A DNA stretch of 64,000 nt from NCBI GenBank assembly GCA_037447655.1, contig JBBHKE010000050.1, positions 124,964 through 188,963 on the forward strand, given 5' to 3'. The position numbers and the translations under genes were made by a program. Below, piece after piece: positions 1 to 11,121 of the stretch; position 1 is the first letter of the stretch; every line of letters begins with the position of its first letter. The notes beneath the pieces are model-generated. The model was not told the origin of the DNA. It saw only the letters and a list, made by a program, of their open reading frames with translations, and searched no databases. The stretch is from Zygnema cylindricum. Its lineage: Eukaryota; Streptophyta; Zygnematophyceae; Zygnematales; Zygnemataceae.

Positions 1-565
1 ATGCCACGTCACAAAACGACAAAGTGACCACTCCGAGATTTCGGCGATGATGTGCGCCGTTGGATTTTATGCGAAACGCAATCTTAGCCGTAATAAATAC
101 TTGCTCGGCATTTGTTTCGATGTCAAAATATAATGCATGGTATCCGTTTTGAATTAGCATCGTACGACGTACTTTATAAAACTGAATCTATGTACGCCGT
201 ATACATTTCTAGTTAAATGAATTTTATCCACTCAAACTATATACATATCTATCACACACCATAGCACTTAGCATTGGTCCTCGTCTATTAGGATAAAGCT
301 GACCGCTACCGGTCAACTTGACGAACCGTAGGTACCAGGATCAAATCTCTGGTCCGTCAAGTATATTTTTAGTAACCTTCTAAAAATAGCTGTCTGTTGA
401 ACTAAGGCAGCCATGGATCAACCTCTCTCTATAACCTTCAGTAACTACAACAAGTATGGGGGCTAGAGAGCGGAGGTGGAGGCATGTTGTCCGTCCTTTT
501 TCTTTTCCTTTTATAAAAACCTATTTAAACCTAGAAAATACTCTATAAATATATAAATTTCAACA
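1..565 (-). repeat. 3' LTR of A1 (partial)
   Basis: It matches 5453-6014 almost base for base and ends in CAACA (TGTTG in element sense) directly before the polypurine tract. The rest of the LTR, about 475 bp, lies left of the window. Confidence 0.95.
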
Positions 566-578
566 CTCCCCTTATTTT

Positions 579-3500
579 CTAGTCTAATTTTAATTTTTCT
601 TTCAACCCGCATTTTTCCCGAAAATATTTTAGTTTAGGAGAGGGCACAGGTTTGGTCTTAATGTCAGCCACCATTTCTTCATCAGGTCTATACACAAGAT
701 TTACAATTTTATTTTCAATTTTTTCTCTTACGAAGCTTAATCTTATGTCCATATGTTTTGCTTTGAAATGGTGTTTTGGATTGGCTGCAATTGCAATTGC
801 AGCTTGATTATCGCAAAATATTTCATGCACTCCCTCCTTCATAAATCTCAGTTCTTGTAACAATGATTTTACCCACATTAGTTCATTTACAGCAGAACAA
901 GAGGCCATATACTCAGCCTCCATAGGTTACTGAGCAACCACCTTTTGTTGCTTACTGCTCCAACAGCAAGCACCTTCCCCCACATACAAAACATATCCAG
1001 AAGTGCATCTTCTCATAGGTGCATCCCCATAACTGGCATCACTCCAAGTGGTGATATCAGTGTGCTCCCCTCGTAAATGCAACCAGAATTCTCTAGTTCC
1101 AACCAAATATCTCATGACTCTCTTGGCTGCCTCCCATTCTCTCTTTCTAGGATCATTAAGACTCCTAATGAGTACTCCCACTGCTGCGGCTATGACCAGC
1201 CTGGTACAGTTCATAAAGTAAATCAAACTTCCTACGACCTGTCTATAAGGGATAGACTTCATAAACTCTCTCTCCTCTGGGCTCATCTGATTGTCTAAGA
1301 TCATTAGTCCTCCTTCTACACTCCCATCACTTACTTTTTTCAAGTCAATGGGAGTGGAACAACTGTTAGCATTTTCCATCTGGAATTTCTCAAGCATATT
1401 ACCTATTGCTTCTTTCGGAGTAAGTGTGATAGTCTTTTTCCCCCTATCTCTCTCTATTTGGATCCCCAAAATATATTTAACCTCCCCTAAATCCTTCATA
1501 TCAAATCTGCCCCTAAGATCTTTCTTTAGCCTATTGATCTTCTCGAAAGACTTACTCAACACAAGCAGATCATCCACATAAATTTCAATAAAAATGACAC
1601 CATTCTCATCTTCAAACATATAGATAGAATGGTCAGAGCTGATCCGGATATATCCCAGATCGGTGAGAAACTCATCTAGTTTCTTATTCGACTGTCGAGG
1701 AGCCTGTTTCAGTCCATATAAGGACTTTATGAGCCTGCAGATTTTGCTCACTTCTCCTTCTTCCACAAACCCCTCGGGTTGCCTCATAAAAATTTCTTCC
1801 TCTAACACACCATTAAAAAATGCAGTCTTAATGTCCATCTGGTATATTTCCATGTCTTCCGCTGCGGCCAGACTGAGGAGAATCCTTACCGATGGGAACC
1901 AAACAACTGGAGCAAAGGTCACCTCATAGTCAATCCCCTCTTTTTGGGTGAACCCCTTCGCTCCCAATCGAGCCTTATACCTCTCAATTGTTATTTTCTG
2001 GGTTCAGTTTTAGTTTAAATACCCATTAACATCCAATAAGTTTTCGGTCTGGAGGGCAATCCGCTAGTTCCCAAGTATTTGCTTCCATGATAGAATCCAT
2101 CTCATCATTTATGGCTCTAATCCATCTTTCTTTCTCTAGACTATTCACTGCCTCTAAGTAAGACTGAGGCTCATCTAATGAGATAGCTTAGTTACCTTAT
2201 GGGCAGCTTGTTTTTCATGTATCCTTTTGCTGCTCCTCCTTGCTTTCTCGAACTCCGAAGCTGGAATGGATGGAAGTCTTGGATTTCTTCTCACTGTCTC
2301 ATCGGCTCCCCTGTCCATGGAAACCGGTTCTTGTCCCGCTTCTTCTATCTCCTCGAAGTCCATAGGAGTATGTGAGGTTTCTGGTGAGTCTCCTGTATCT
2401 TGGATCTCCCCTGAATCTGTAATCACGGTTTCATTCATGTCCCTTTCGGGAACGACCGAATTCTCATCACTTTCGGACTCAAATCTGATCCTTATCTTCT
2501 TTGTATATTTGAAGGGGTCAAATGACTTCCCTTCATCCATGACAACTAAGTGTTTGACCAGAATGATATCTTTCTTTGCTAAGTCATAGACTCTATATCC
2601 CTTAACATCCTCATCATATCCCACAAAGTATCCAGGTTTTCCCTTAGCATCTAGTTTCCAGTTTTTCCTATCCGTGTCAAGACTGTAAACTTGGCTACCA
2701 AATACTTTAAGGTGTGAGATATCTGGTTTCCTTCCAACCCATCACTCATAAGGTGTCACTCCCTTTATAGCTGAGGTAAGGACTCTATTCTTAATGTAGT
2801 TGGCACAGTTCATTGCTTCTGCCCAAAATCTCTTTCCTATTATCTTGTCGGCCAACATACTGCGTACACTATCTCCTAATGTTCGATTTGCCCAAAATCT
2901 CTTTCCTATTTTCTTGTCGGCCAACATACTGCGTACTCTATCTCCAAATGTTCGATTTAACCTCTCAGCTACCCATTTTGTTCTGGGTTATATGGTACAG
3001 TTTTCTGGTGCTGCACTCCCTCATCTCTCAAATATTCCTCAAACTCGTTAGAGGTATATTCCCCCCCATTATCACTCCTTATCCTTTTAATGGGGGTTTC
3101 ATGCAACTTCTCACTCCAAGCTTTATATTCTTTGAAGTAAGTTGATGCTTCAGACTTTGTTTTCAGAAAGTAGACTCTAGAGTATCTAGACCAGTCATCA
3201 GTTATTGTCATCATAAACCTCTTTCCTCCAACCGAAGGTACTTTTGCAGGCCCCCAAATATCTGTGTGGACTAAATCTAATACTTTCTCACCTCTATATG
3301 TGGCGGCTTTGGGAAAGGGAAGTCTGTGAGCCTTACCTTGAGCACAACCACTACAATCATCCATCATTTCATTATCCCCAAACTCAATGCCATCTACTAC
3401 CCCAAGTTTTTTCATTTCCCTTAACCTATCAAAATGTACATGCCCCAACCGCTTATGCCAAATCATCACCTTAGGAACACCAACATAGTAAGCATTCTTC

Positions 3501-4098
3501 TTTTCATTACTCAAGTTAAGCCTAAACATTCCTTGGCTATCCTTATTTGCTCTGAAGTAAACTTCATCCCCATACTTAGCTGTAAAGACTCCCTTTCTAG
3601 GGAAGGTATCAAACTCTTTGTCATCTAACACAGACGTAGAGACAAGATTTTTACTCAGCTGAGGAATGTAAAGTATATCTGAGAATGTAAGTATAGAAGT
3701 CTTACCCTCCACTTAGACTTTCAGATCTACTGATCCCACTAGATTTGTAGTAACCACTCTCCCATCCCCAAACTCTATCTCTACAGTAGGAATCTTTCTT
3801 AGCTTTGTGAAGAGTTTTTATCACGACACATATGCATGGATGCACCTGAGTCGATGATCCATCCTTCCTGTGGAGCTTCCCGAATTGCTCCAAGGGCACA
3901 CTTCTGCCTCCAAGGGATCTCCTTCTCCTCCAGACTCTCGTCAAGAAGAAGCTCTCCATCCTCCTCAGAGGACTCATCCTCGGTTTCTCCTGACACTTTT
4001 GTAACCACAACTGCCTTTTTCTTCCCTCCGGAAGCACCCCCTCCATGGTTCTCTTGGAGCCTCAGCTCTGATAGCTTGACACAATCTGCAATAAAGTG
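579..4098 (-). pseudogene. A1 pol: protease, integrase, RT, RNase H (decayed)
   Basis: Domains are read on the minus strand. The protease active site IIDSGASMHMC lies near 3830-3870. The integrase zinc-binding and catalytic parts are at about 3550-2760 (WHKRLGHVH, CSGCAQGK, SDNGGEYTS). RT lies near 2170-1300, with YVDDLLVLS at about 1565-1595. RNase H lies at 1250-650 and ends at the tract before the LTR. Stops and frameshifts separate the blocks near 3712, 2969, 2740, 2170 and 925. A 69 bp unit of the integrase is duplicated in tandem at 2820-2957. The whole is close to A2 pol and less close to C1 pol. Copia-lineage pol is certain; function of this copy is excluded. Confidence 0.92.
2820..2957 (-). 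repeat. 69 bp tandem duplication inside A1 integrase
   Basis: Two adjacent 69 bp units (2820-2888 and 2889-2957) encode 23-residue blocks beginning NRTLGDSVRS and NRTFGDRVRS and ending KRFWA. They follow the conserved NGVAERLNRT helix that carries the catalytic Glu. The duplication keeps frame and is also present in A2 at 8733-8870, but not in C1. Confidence 0.93.
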
Positions 4099-4995
4099 TC
4101 ATGGCTTTTTGCAATAATGACAAAGACCCTTTGGGGGCCGAAGTCCCCCAGAATGATCTCTTTCCCCTCTATAAGGTTTCTTCGGGTCCTTCCCCCATCG
4201 GTCCCCTCCAGCTGCTAGAGCTTGAATGCTCTTTCCTCCTCTCCTAATCTCCATTGTGTTTTCCTGCACAAGTATCATCTTGACTACTGTGTTCCATTTC
4301 CATGAACTATCAGGCATTCTTTGTACTCGGTACACTATGTTTTCGAACTCATCTGGTAATTTCATGATAAGGGTGTTAACTTTCATTTTCATTGTACCTG
4401 TCCACCCGGCACTTTCCATTTCCATATACTAATAAGAAAGATCATTACAGTAATATAACATCTTTCCTCCTTTGTAAGTGTAACTCAATAGCTTTTGCTC
4501 AGCCAACAAGATCTCCTGAATAGTTCCTGCTCTATAAATCTCCACCAAACTCTCCCACAACTCCTCGGCCTTGTAAATGTGAAGATGAGGAGTGGCCAAA
4601 CCTTGAGTGAGGTGCCTCAGAATGAAGTTCTTGGCAGCCATGTTTACATCCTCCCACATTTGAGTATCGTTCTCCACGGTCTTCACGGTCGCCGCTCCCG
4701 ATACTGTGGCAATAGGAGTGAGGGGTGTCTCCTTCTCTTTCTCCTTTTCGGACACACTGCTGTCCCCATCATCTTCCTCCTCCGCTGAGGCAGCGGTTGT
4801 TGCAGAAAACCTTACTCCCCCAAATCCTGGTGGAGTTCCCGAAGGTGGACGTTTCACTTGTCCACTGACGATACCCCAGGATCGTTTTTCACACAAAGCT
4901 CCCATCATCATGGCTTCCCAATAGATGAACCCAGATCCATTGAAGGTGGGCACGTTAGAGGGTGGGCCCATAACCTGCAATTCTGTGTCCTCCAT
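4099..4995 (-). pseudogene. A1 gag (capsid/nucleocapsid), decayed
   Basis: The start is the ATG at 4993-4995, inside the 5' LTR. The first residues MEDTELQVMGPPS are encoded across the LTR end and the primer site. A UBN2/copia-type Gag follows (GFIYWEAMMMG, EELWESLVEIYRAGTIQE, IMKLPDEFENIVYRVQ), ending in a CCHC knuckle CHYCKKP-stop-HFIADC near 4079-4120. Stops occur near 4429 and inside the knuckle. Gag forms the cytoplasmic virus-like particle that packages element RNA. This copy is broken. Confidence 0.9.
4963..4975 (-). promoter_or_regulatory. Primer binding site of A1 (half-tRNA type)
   Basis: In element sense the site reads GGTTATGGGCCCA immediately after the LTR end. This is complementary to the anticodon stem-loop of eukaryotic initiator tRNA-Met (TGGGCCCATAACC), as in Copia/Ty5-type half-tRNA priming, rather than to the 3' CCA end. 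It also encodes Gag residues. Confidence 0.85.
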
Positions 4996-6014
4996 TGGAC
5001 TATAGAATTCAGGAAGCCTCTAGATAGTATTTATCTAACCCACTTTAAGCCACGACCACTTCTGCCCAAGAAGGCAAACTGACAATTTGACTGCACCCGT
5101 GTGGAACGTGGACTCCCCTGAGTCCGTAGCAAAAAGAATCACTGAAAACGGCCAACTAGGCGATAAGTTATGAGGCAGTAAAAATGCCTATTTGTACAAA
5201 CTCTCAAAGGGAGAGGTGACTACCTACCAAAATTTTATAAGTCCCGATTCTCTCTAATAACTTCTATCTATTGAAGTATGGACCAATCAGATTACTGTAT
5301 CGTACACTAAAAGTACTACTGTCGATGTACCTTTTGTACGGCCTATGTACGACAAGGCTATTAAGCGGACGCGTGTCCGCTTTTCACTCGTCCGTACGTT
5401 CCTCGGAATTCCTATGACCGAATGTCATCTCTCCACGTGGCTCCAGGTCATGCCACGTAGCAAAATGCCAAAGTGACCACTCCGGGATTTCGGCGATGAT
5501 GTGCGCCGTTGGATTTTATGCGAAACGCAATCTTAGCCGTAATAAATACTTGCGCGGCATTTGTTTCGATGTCGAACTAAAATGCGTGGTATCCGTTTTG
5601 AATTAGCATCGTACGACGTACTTTATAAAACTGAATCTATGTACGCCGTATACAGTTCTAGTTAAATGAATTTTATCCACTCGAACTATATATATATTTA
5701 TCATATACCATAACACTTAGTATTGGTCCTAGTCTACTAGGATAAAGCTGACCGCTACCGGTCAACTTGACGAACCGTAGGTACCGAGATCAAATCTCTG
5801 GTCCGTCAAGTATATTTTTAGTAACCTACTAAAAATAGCTGTCTGTTGAACTAAGGCAGCCATGGATCAACCTCTCTCTCTTTCCTTCAGTGACTACAGC
5901 AAGTATGGGGGCTAGAGAGCGGAGGTGGAGGCAGGCTGTCCGTCCTTTTCTTTTTCCTTTTATAAAAACATATTTAAACCTAGAAAATACTCTAGAAATC
6001 TATAAATTTCAACA
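4976..6014 (-). repeat. 5' LTR of A1 (1039 bp)
   Basis: In element sense it runs TGTTG...TTGCA, ending at the primer site. It contains the gag ATG about 20 nt before its end, a GGACTC-CCCT-GAGTCC inverted repeat at 5110-5125, GTAC-rich palindromes around 5330-5400, and a hairpin block near 5750-5810. The matching LTR starts at 30589 as a solo copy. Confidence 0.95.
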
Positions 6015-6712
6015 CTAGATTCATTTAACTGAAACTATTAACGCCACGCATTGATACATTTCTACAAAATACGAAGTACTGTACTTGTTTGAAATGGATA
6101 TCGCGCATTTTGTTTCGACAGCGAAACAAATACGCGCAAGTATTTATAACGGCTAAGATTGCGTCTCGTTGCGAATCCAACGGCGCACATCATCGCCGAA
6201 ATCTCGGAGTGGTCGCTTTAGCGTTTTGTGACGTGGCATGACCTGGAGCCACGTGGAGAGATGACATTCGGTCATAGGAATTCCGAGGAATGTACGGACG
6301 AGTGAAAAGCAGACACGCGTCGGCTTAATGTCTTTGTCGTACATAGGCCGTACAAAAGGTACATCGGCAGCAGTACTTTTTGGTACGCTACAATAATCTG
6401 ATTGGTCCGTACTTCAGTAGATAGAAGTTATTAGAGAGAATCAGGACTTAGACAATTTTGGTAGGTAATCACCTCTCCCTTTGGGAGTTTGTTCAAATTG
6501 GCATTTTTACTGCCTCATAACTTATCGGCTGGTTGGCCGTTTTCAGTGATTCTTTTTGCTACGGCCTTAGGGGAGTCCACGCTGCATAGGGGTGCTGTCA
6601 AACTGTCATTTTTCCTTCCTCAACAGCTGTGGTTTTGGCTTGAAGTGGGTTAGTTAAATACTATCTAGAGGCTCCCTTTTTTCTGTGGTCCAATAGAGGA
6701 CATATAATTGCA
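6015..6712 (+). repeat. 5' LTR of A2, remnant right of the A1 insertion
   Basis: It aligns along its length with 11458-12166 of the A2 3' LTR. It ends TTGCA directly before the primer site. The expected gag ATG near its end reads ATA here, and the next codons contain TAA, so this copy has lost its normal gag start. Confidence 0.92.
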
Positions 6713-6725
6713 GGTTATGGGCCCA
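6713..6725 (+). promoter_or_regulatory. Primer binding site of A2
   Basis: GGTTATGGGCCCA directly follows the LTR. It is the same 13 nt complement of the initiator tRNA-Met anticodon arm as in A1. Confidence 0.85.
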
Positions 6726-7620
6726 CCCTCTAGGGTGCCCAACTTCAATGGATTTGGGTTCATCTATTAGGAAGCCATGATGATGGGAGTTTTGTCTGAA
6801 AAACGATACTGGAGTATCGTCAGTGGACAAGTGAAACGTCCACTTTCGAGAACTCCACCAGGATTTGGGGGAGTAAGGTTTTCTGCAACAACGGCTGCCT
6901 CAGCGGAAGAGGCAGATGATGGGGACAGCAGTGTGTCCGAAAAAGAGAAAGGGAAAGAGACACCCCTCACTCCTATTGTCACAGTATCGGGAGCGGCGAA
7001 CGTGAAGACCGTGGAGAACGATACTCAAATGTGGGAGGATGTAAACAGGGCTGCCAAGAACTTCATTCTGAGGCACCTCACTCAAGGTTTGGCCACTCCT
7101 TATCTTCACATTTACAAGGCCGAGGAGTTGTGAGAGAGTTTGGTGGAGATTTATAGAGCTGGAACTATTCAGGAGCTACAGCTGGCAGAGCAAAAGCTAT
7201 TGAGTTACACTTACAAAGGAGGAAAGATGTTAGATTACTGTAATGATCTTTCATGTTTGTATATGGATATCGAAAGTGCCGGGTGGACAGGTATAATGAA
7301 AATGAAAGTTAACACCCTTATCATGAAATTACCAGATGAGTTCGTAAACATAGTGTACCGATTACAGGAAATGCTTGATAGTTCATGGAAATGGAACACA
7401 GTAGTTAGGATAATACTTGTGCAGGAAAACACAATGGAGATTAGGAGAGGAGGAAAGAGCATTCAAGCTTTAGCAGCAGGAGGGGACTGATGGGGGAATG
7501 ACCCGGAGAAACCTTATAGAGGGGAGAGAGATCATTCTGGGGGACAGAGGCCCCCAAAGGGTCTTTGTCATTATTGCAAAAAGCCGGGACACTTTATTGC
7601 AGATTGTGTCAAGCTATCAG
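6713..7620 (+). pseudogene. A2 gag (decayed)
   Basis: The reading frame matches A1 gag: a GPPSRVPNFNG-like start, PLTPIVTVSGA, YLHIYKAEEL, EIYRAGTIQE, IMKLPDEFVNIVYRLQ, and an intact knuckle CHYCKKPGHFIADC at about 7568-7610. The normal ATG is lost. There are in-frame TGA codons at 7131-7133 (Trp position) and 7488-7490 (Arg position). Confidence 0.9.
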
Positions 7621-7623
7621 AGC

Positions 7624-10600
7624 TGAGGCTCTAAGAGAACCGTGGAGGGGGTTCTTCTGGAGGGAAGAAAAATGCACTTGTGGTTACAAAAGTGTCAGGA
7701 GAAACCGAGGATGAGTCTTCTAGGGAGGATGGGGAGCTTCTTCTTGACGAGAGTCTAGAGGAGAAGGAGATCCCTCGGAGGCAGAAGTGTGCCCTTTGAG
7801 CAATTCGGGAAGCTCCACAGGAAGGATTGATCATCGACTCAGGTGCATCCATGCATATGTGTCGTGATAAAGAACTCTTCACTAAGCTAAGAAAGATTCC
7901 CACTCTAGAGATAGAGTATGGGGATGGGAGAGTGGTTACTACAGATCTAGTGGGATCAGTAGATCTGAAAGTCTTAGTGGAGGGTAAGACTTCTATACTT
8001 AGATTCTTAGATGTACTTTACATTCCACAGCTTAGTAAAAATCTTGTCTCTATGTTTGTGTTAGATGACAAAGAGTTTGATACCTTCACCAGAAAGGGAG
8101 TCTTTACAGCTTAGTATGGGAATGAAGTTTACTTCACGGGAGATAACGGTAGCCAAGGAATGTTTAGGCTTAACCTGAGTAATGAAAAGAAGAATGCTTA
8201 CTATGTTGGTGTTCCTAAGGTGATGATTTGGCATAAGCGGTTGGGGCATGTGCATTTTGATAGGTTAAGGGAAATGAAAAAACTTCGGGTAGTAGATGGC
8301 ATTCCGATTGGGGATAATGAAATGATGGATGATTGTAGTGGTTGTGCTCAAAGTAAGGCTCACAAACTTCCCTTTCCCAAAGTCGCCACATATAGAGGAG
8401 AGAAAGTGTTAGATTTGGTCCACACAGATATTTGGGGGCCTGCAAAAGTACCTTCGGTTGGAGGAAAGAGGTTTATGATGACAATAATTGATGACTGGTC
8501 TAGATACTCTAGAGTTTACTTTCTGAAAACAAAGTCTGAAGCATCAACTTACTTCAAAGAATATAAAGCTTGGAGTGAGAAGTTGCATGAAACCCCCATT
8601 AAGAGGATAAGGAGTGATAATGGGGGGGAATATACCTCTAACGAGTTTGAGGAATATATGAGAGATGAGGGAGTGAACCACCAAAAAACTGTACCATATA
8701 ACCCGAAACAAAATGGCGTAGCTGAGAGGTTAAATCGAACATTTGGAGATAGAGTACGCAGTATGTTGGCCGACAAGAAAATAGGAAAGAGATTTTGGGC
8801 AAATCGAACATTAGGAGATAGTGTACGCAGTATGTTGGCCGACAAGATAATAGGAAAGAGATTTTGGGCAGAAGCAATGAACTGTGCCAATACATTAAGA
8901 ATAGAGTCCTTACCTCTGTTGTAAAGGGAGTTACACCTTATGAGAGATGGGTTGGAAGGAAACCAGATATCTCACACCTTAAAGTATTTGGTAGCCAAGT
9001 TTAGAGTCTTGACACGGATAGGAAAAACAGGAAACTAGATGCTAAGGGAAAACCTGGATACTTTGTGGGATATGATGAGGATGTTAAGGGATACAGAGTC
9101 AATGACTTAGCAAAGAAAGATATCATTCTGGTCAAACACTTAGTTGTCATGGATGAAGGGAAGTCATTTGACCCCTTCAAATATATAAAGAAGATAAGAA
9201 TCAGATTTGAGGTCGAAAGTGAGGAGAACTCAGGCGTTCCCGAAAGGGACATGAGTGAAACCGTGATTACACATTCAGGGGAGATCCAAGAAACACAATA
9301 CTCACCGGAAACCTCTCATACTCCTATGGACTTCAAGGAGATAGAAGAAGCGGGACAAGAACCAGTTTCCATGGACAGGGGAGCCGATGAGACTGTGAGA
9401 AGAAATCCAAGACTTCCATCCATTCTAGCTTCGGAGTTTGAGGGAGGAAGGAGGAGCAGCAAAAGATTACAGGAAAAACAAGCCGCTCATAAGGTAACTA
9501 AGCTATCTCACCCTGATGAGCCTCAGTCTTACTCGGAGGCAGTGAATAGTCCAAAGAAAGAAAGATGGATTAGAGCCATAAATGATGAGATGGCTTCTAT
9601 CATGGAAGCAAATACTTGGGAACTAGCGGATTGTCCTCCAGACAGAAAAACCTATTGGGTGTAAATGGGTATCTAAACTAAAAGTGAACCCAGATAATAC
9701 CATTGAGAGATATAAGGCTCGATTGGTAGCGAAGGGGTTCACCCAAAGGAGGGGATTGACTATGAGGAGACCTTTGCTCCAGTTGTTCGGTTCCCACCAG
9801 TAAGGATTCTCCTCAATGTGGCAGCAGCGCAAGACATGGAGATACACCAGATGGACTTAAGACTGCTTTTCTTAATGGTGAGTTAGAGGAAGAAATTTTT
9901 ATGAGGCAACTCGAGGGGTTTGTGGAAGAAGGAGAAGAGAGCAAAGTCTGCGGGCTCATAAAGTCCTTATATGGACTGAAACAGGCTCCCCGACAGTGGA
10001 AAAAGAAACTAGATGAGTTTCTCACCGATCTGGGATACAACCGGATCAGCTCTGACCATTCTATCTATATGTTTGAAGATGAGAATGGTGTCATTTTTAT
10101 TGCAATTTATGTGGATGATCTACTTGTGTTAAGTAAGTCTTTGGAGAATATCAATAGGCTAAAGAAAGATCTTAGGGGCAGATTTGATATGAAGGATTTA
10201 GGGGAGGCAAAATATATTTTGGGGATCCAAATGGAGAGAGATAGGGGGAAGAAGATTATCAGACTTACTCAAAAAGAAGCAATAGGTAATATGCTTGAGA
10301 AATTCCAGATGGAAAATGCTAACAGTTGTACCACTCCCATGGACTTGAAAAAAGTAAGTGATGGGAGTGTAGAAGGAGGAGTGATGATCTTAGATGATCA
10401 GATGAGTCCAGAGGAGAGAGAATTTATGAAGTCTATTCCTTATAGACAGGTTGTAGGGAGTTAATCTATTTTATGAACTGTACCAGACCGGACATAGCGG
10501 CACCAGTTGGAGTACTCAGTAGGAGTCTTAATGATCCTAGGAAGAGAGACTGCGAGGCAGCTAAGAGAGTCATGAGATACCTGGTGGGAACTAGAGAGTT

Positions 10601-11105
10601 ATGGTTCCATTTGGGAGGGGAGCACACTGACATCACTACTTGGAGTGACGCCTGTTATGGGGACGCACCTATGAGACGATGCACTTCTGGGTATGTGTTG
10701 TATGTTGGGGAAGGTGCTTCTTGTTGGAGTAGTAAGCAACAAAAGGTGGTTGCTCAGTCCACTATGGAGGTTGAGTACATGGCCTCTTGTTCTGCTGTGA
10801 AAGAGTTGATATGGGTCAAATCCTTGCTGCAAGAACTGGGGTATATGAAAGAGGGAGTGCATGAAGTGTTTTGTGATAATCAAGCAGCCATAGCAATTGC
10901 AGTCAATCCAAAACATCATTTTAAGGCTAAACATATGGACATAAGATTAAGTTTTGTAAGAAAAAAAGTGGAGAATAAAATAGTGAATCTTGTATATAGA
11001 TCTGATGAGGAAATGGTGGTTGACATGATGACCAAACCTGTGCCCTCTCCAAAGTTAAAATATTGTAGGTAAAAATGTGGATTAAAAGAAAAGTTAAAAT
11101 TAGAC
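7624..11105 (+). pseudogene. A2 pol: protease, integrase, RT, RNase H (decayed)
   Basis: The protease site IIDSGASMHMC lies near 7828-7860. Integrase starts with WHKRLGHVHFDRL at about 8230 and CSGCAQ near 8340, with SDNGGEYTS near 8610 and NGVAERLNRT near 8715, followed by the 69 bp duplication 8733-8870. The RT includes the block of 9901-10460 with YVDDLLVLS near 10108-10135. RNase H ends near 11072 (TKPVPSPKLKY). Breaks include a stop at about 8112, and others near 8924, 9001, 9662 and 10462. The order is copia (IN before RT). It is not functional, but it is the closest relative of A1. Confidence 0.92.
8733..8870 (+). repeat. 69 bp tandem duplication inside A2 integrase
   Basis: Units 8733-8801 and 8802-8870 differ at only a few bases and encode the same 23-residue block twice. 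The same duplication is in A1, so it predates the split of these two copies. Confidence 0.93.
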
Positions 11106-11121
11106 TAGAAAATAAGGGGAG

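Larger units (their letters stand above)
1..6014 (-). mobile_element. Ty1/copia element A1, nested, truncated by the window edge
   Basis: This is a copia-order element read on the minus strand: gag, protease, integrase, RT, RNase H. Its 5' LTR is 4976-6014, the internal part 566-4975, and its 3' LTR runs off the left edge (1-565). The internal part begins with a primer site at 4963-4975 and ends with a polypurine tract next to 565. Sequence right of 6014 starts CTAGA and continues the LTR of element A2, so A1 was inserted into the A2 5' LTR. The left target-site copy lies outside the window. Coding is broken by several stops and shifts, so this copy cannot be autonomous. Confidence 0.93.
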
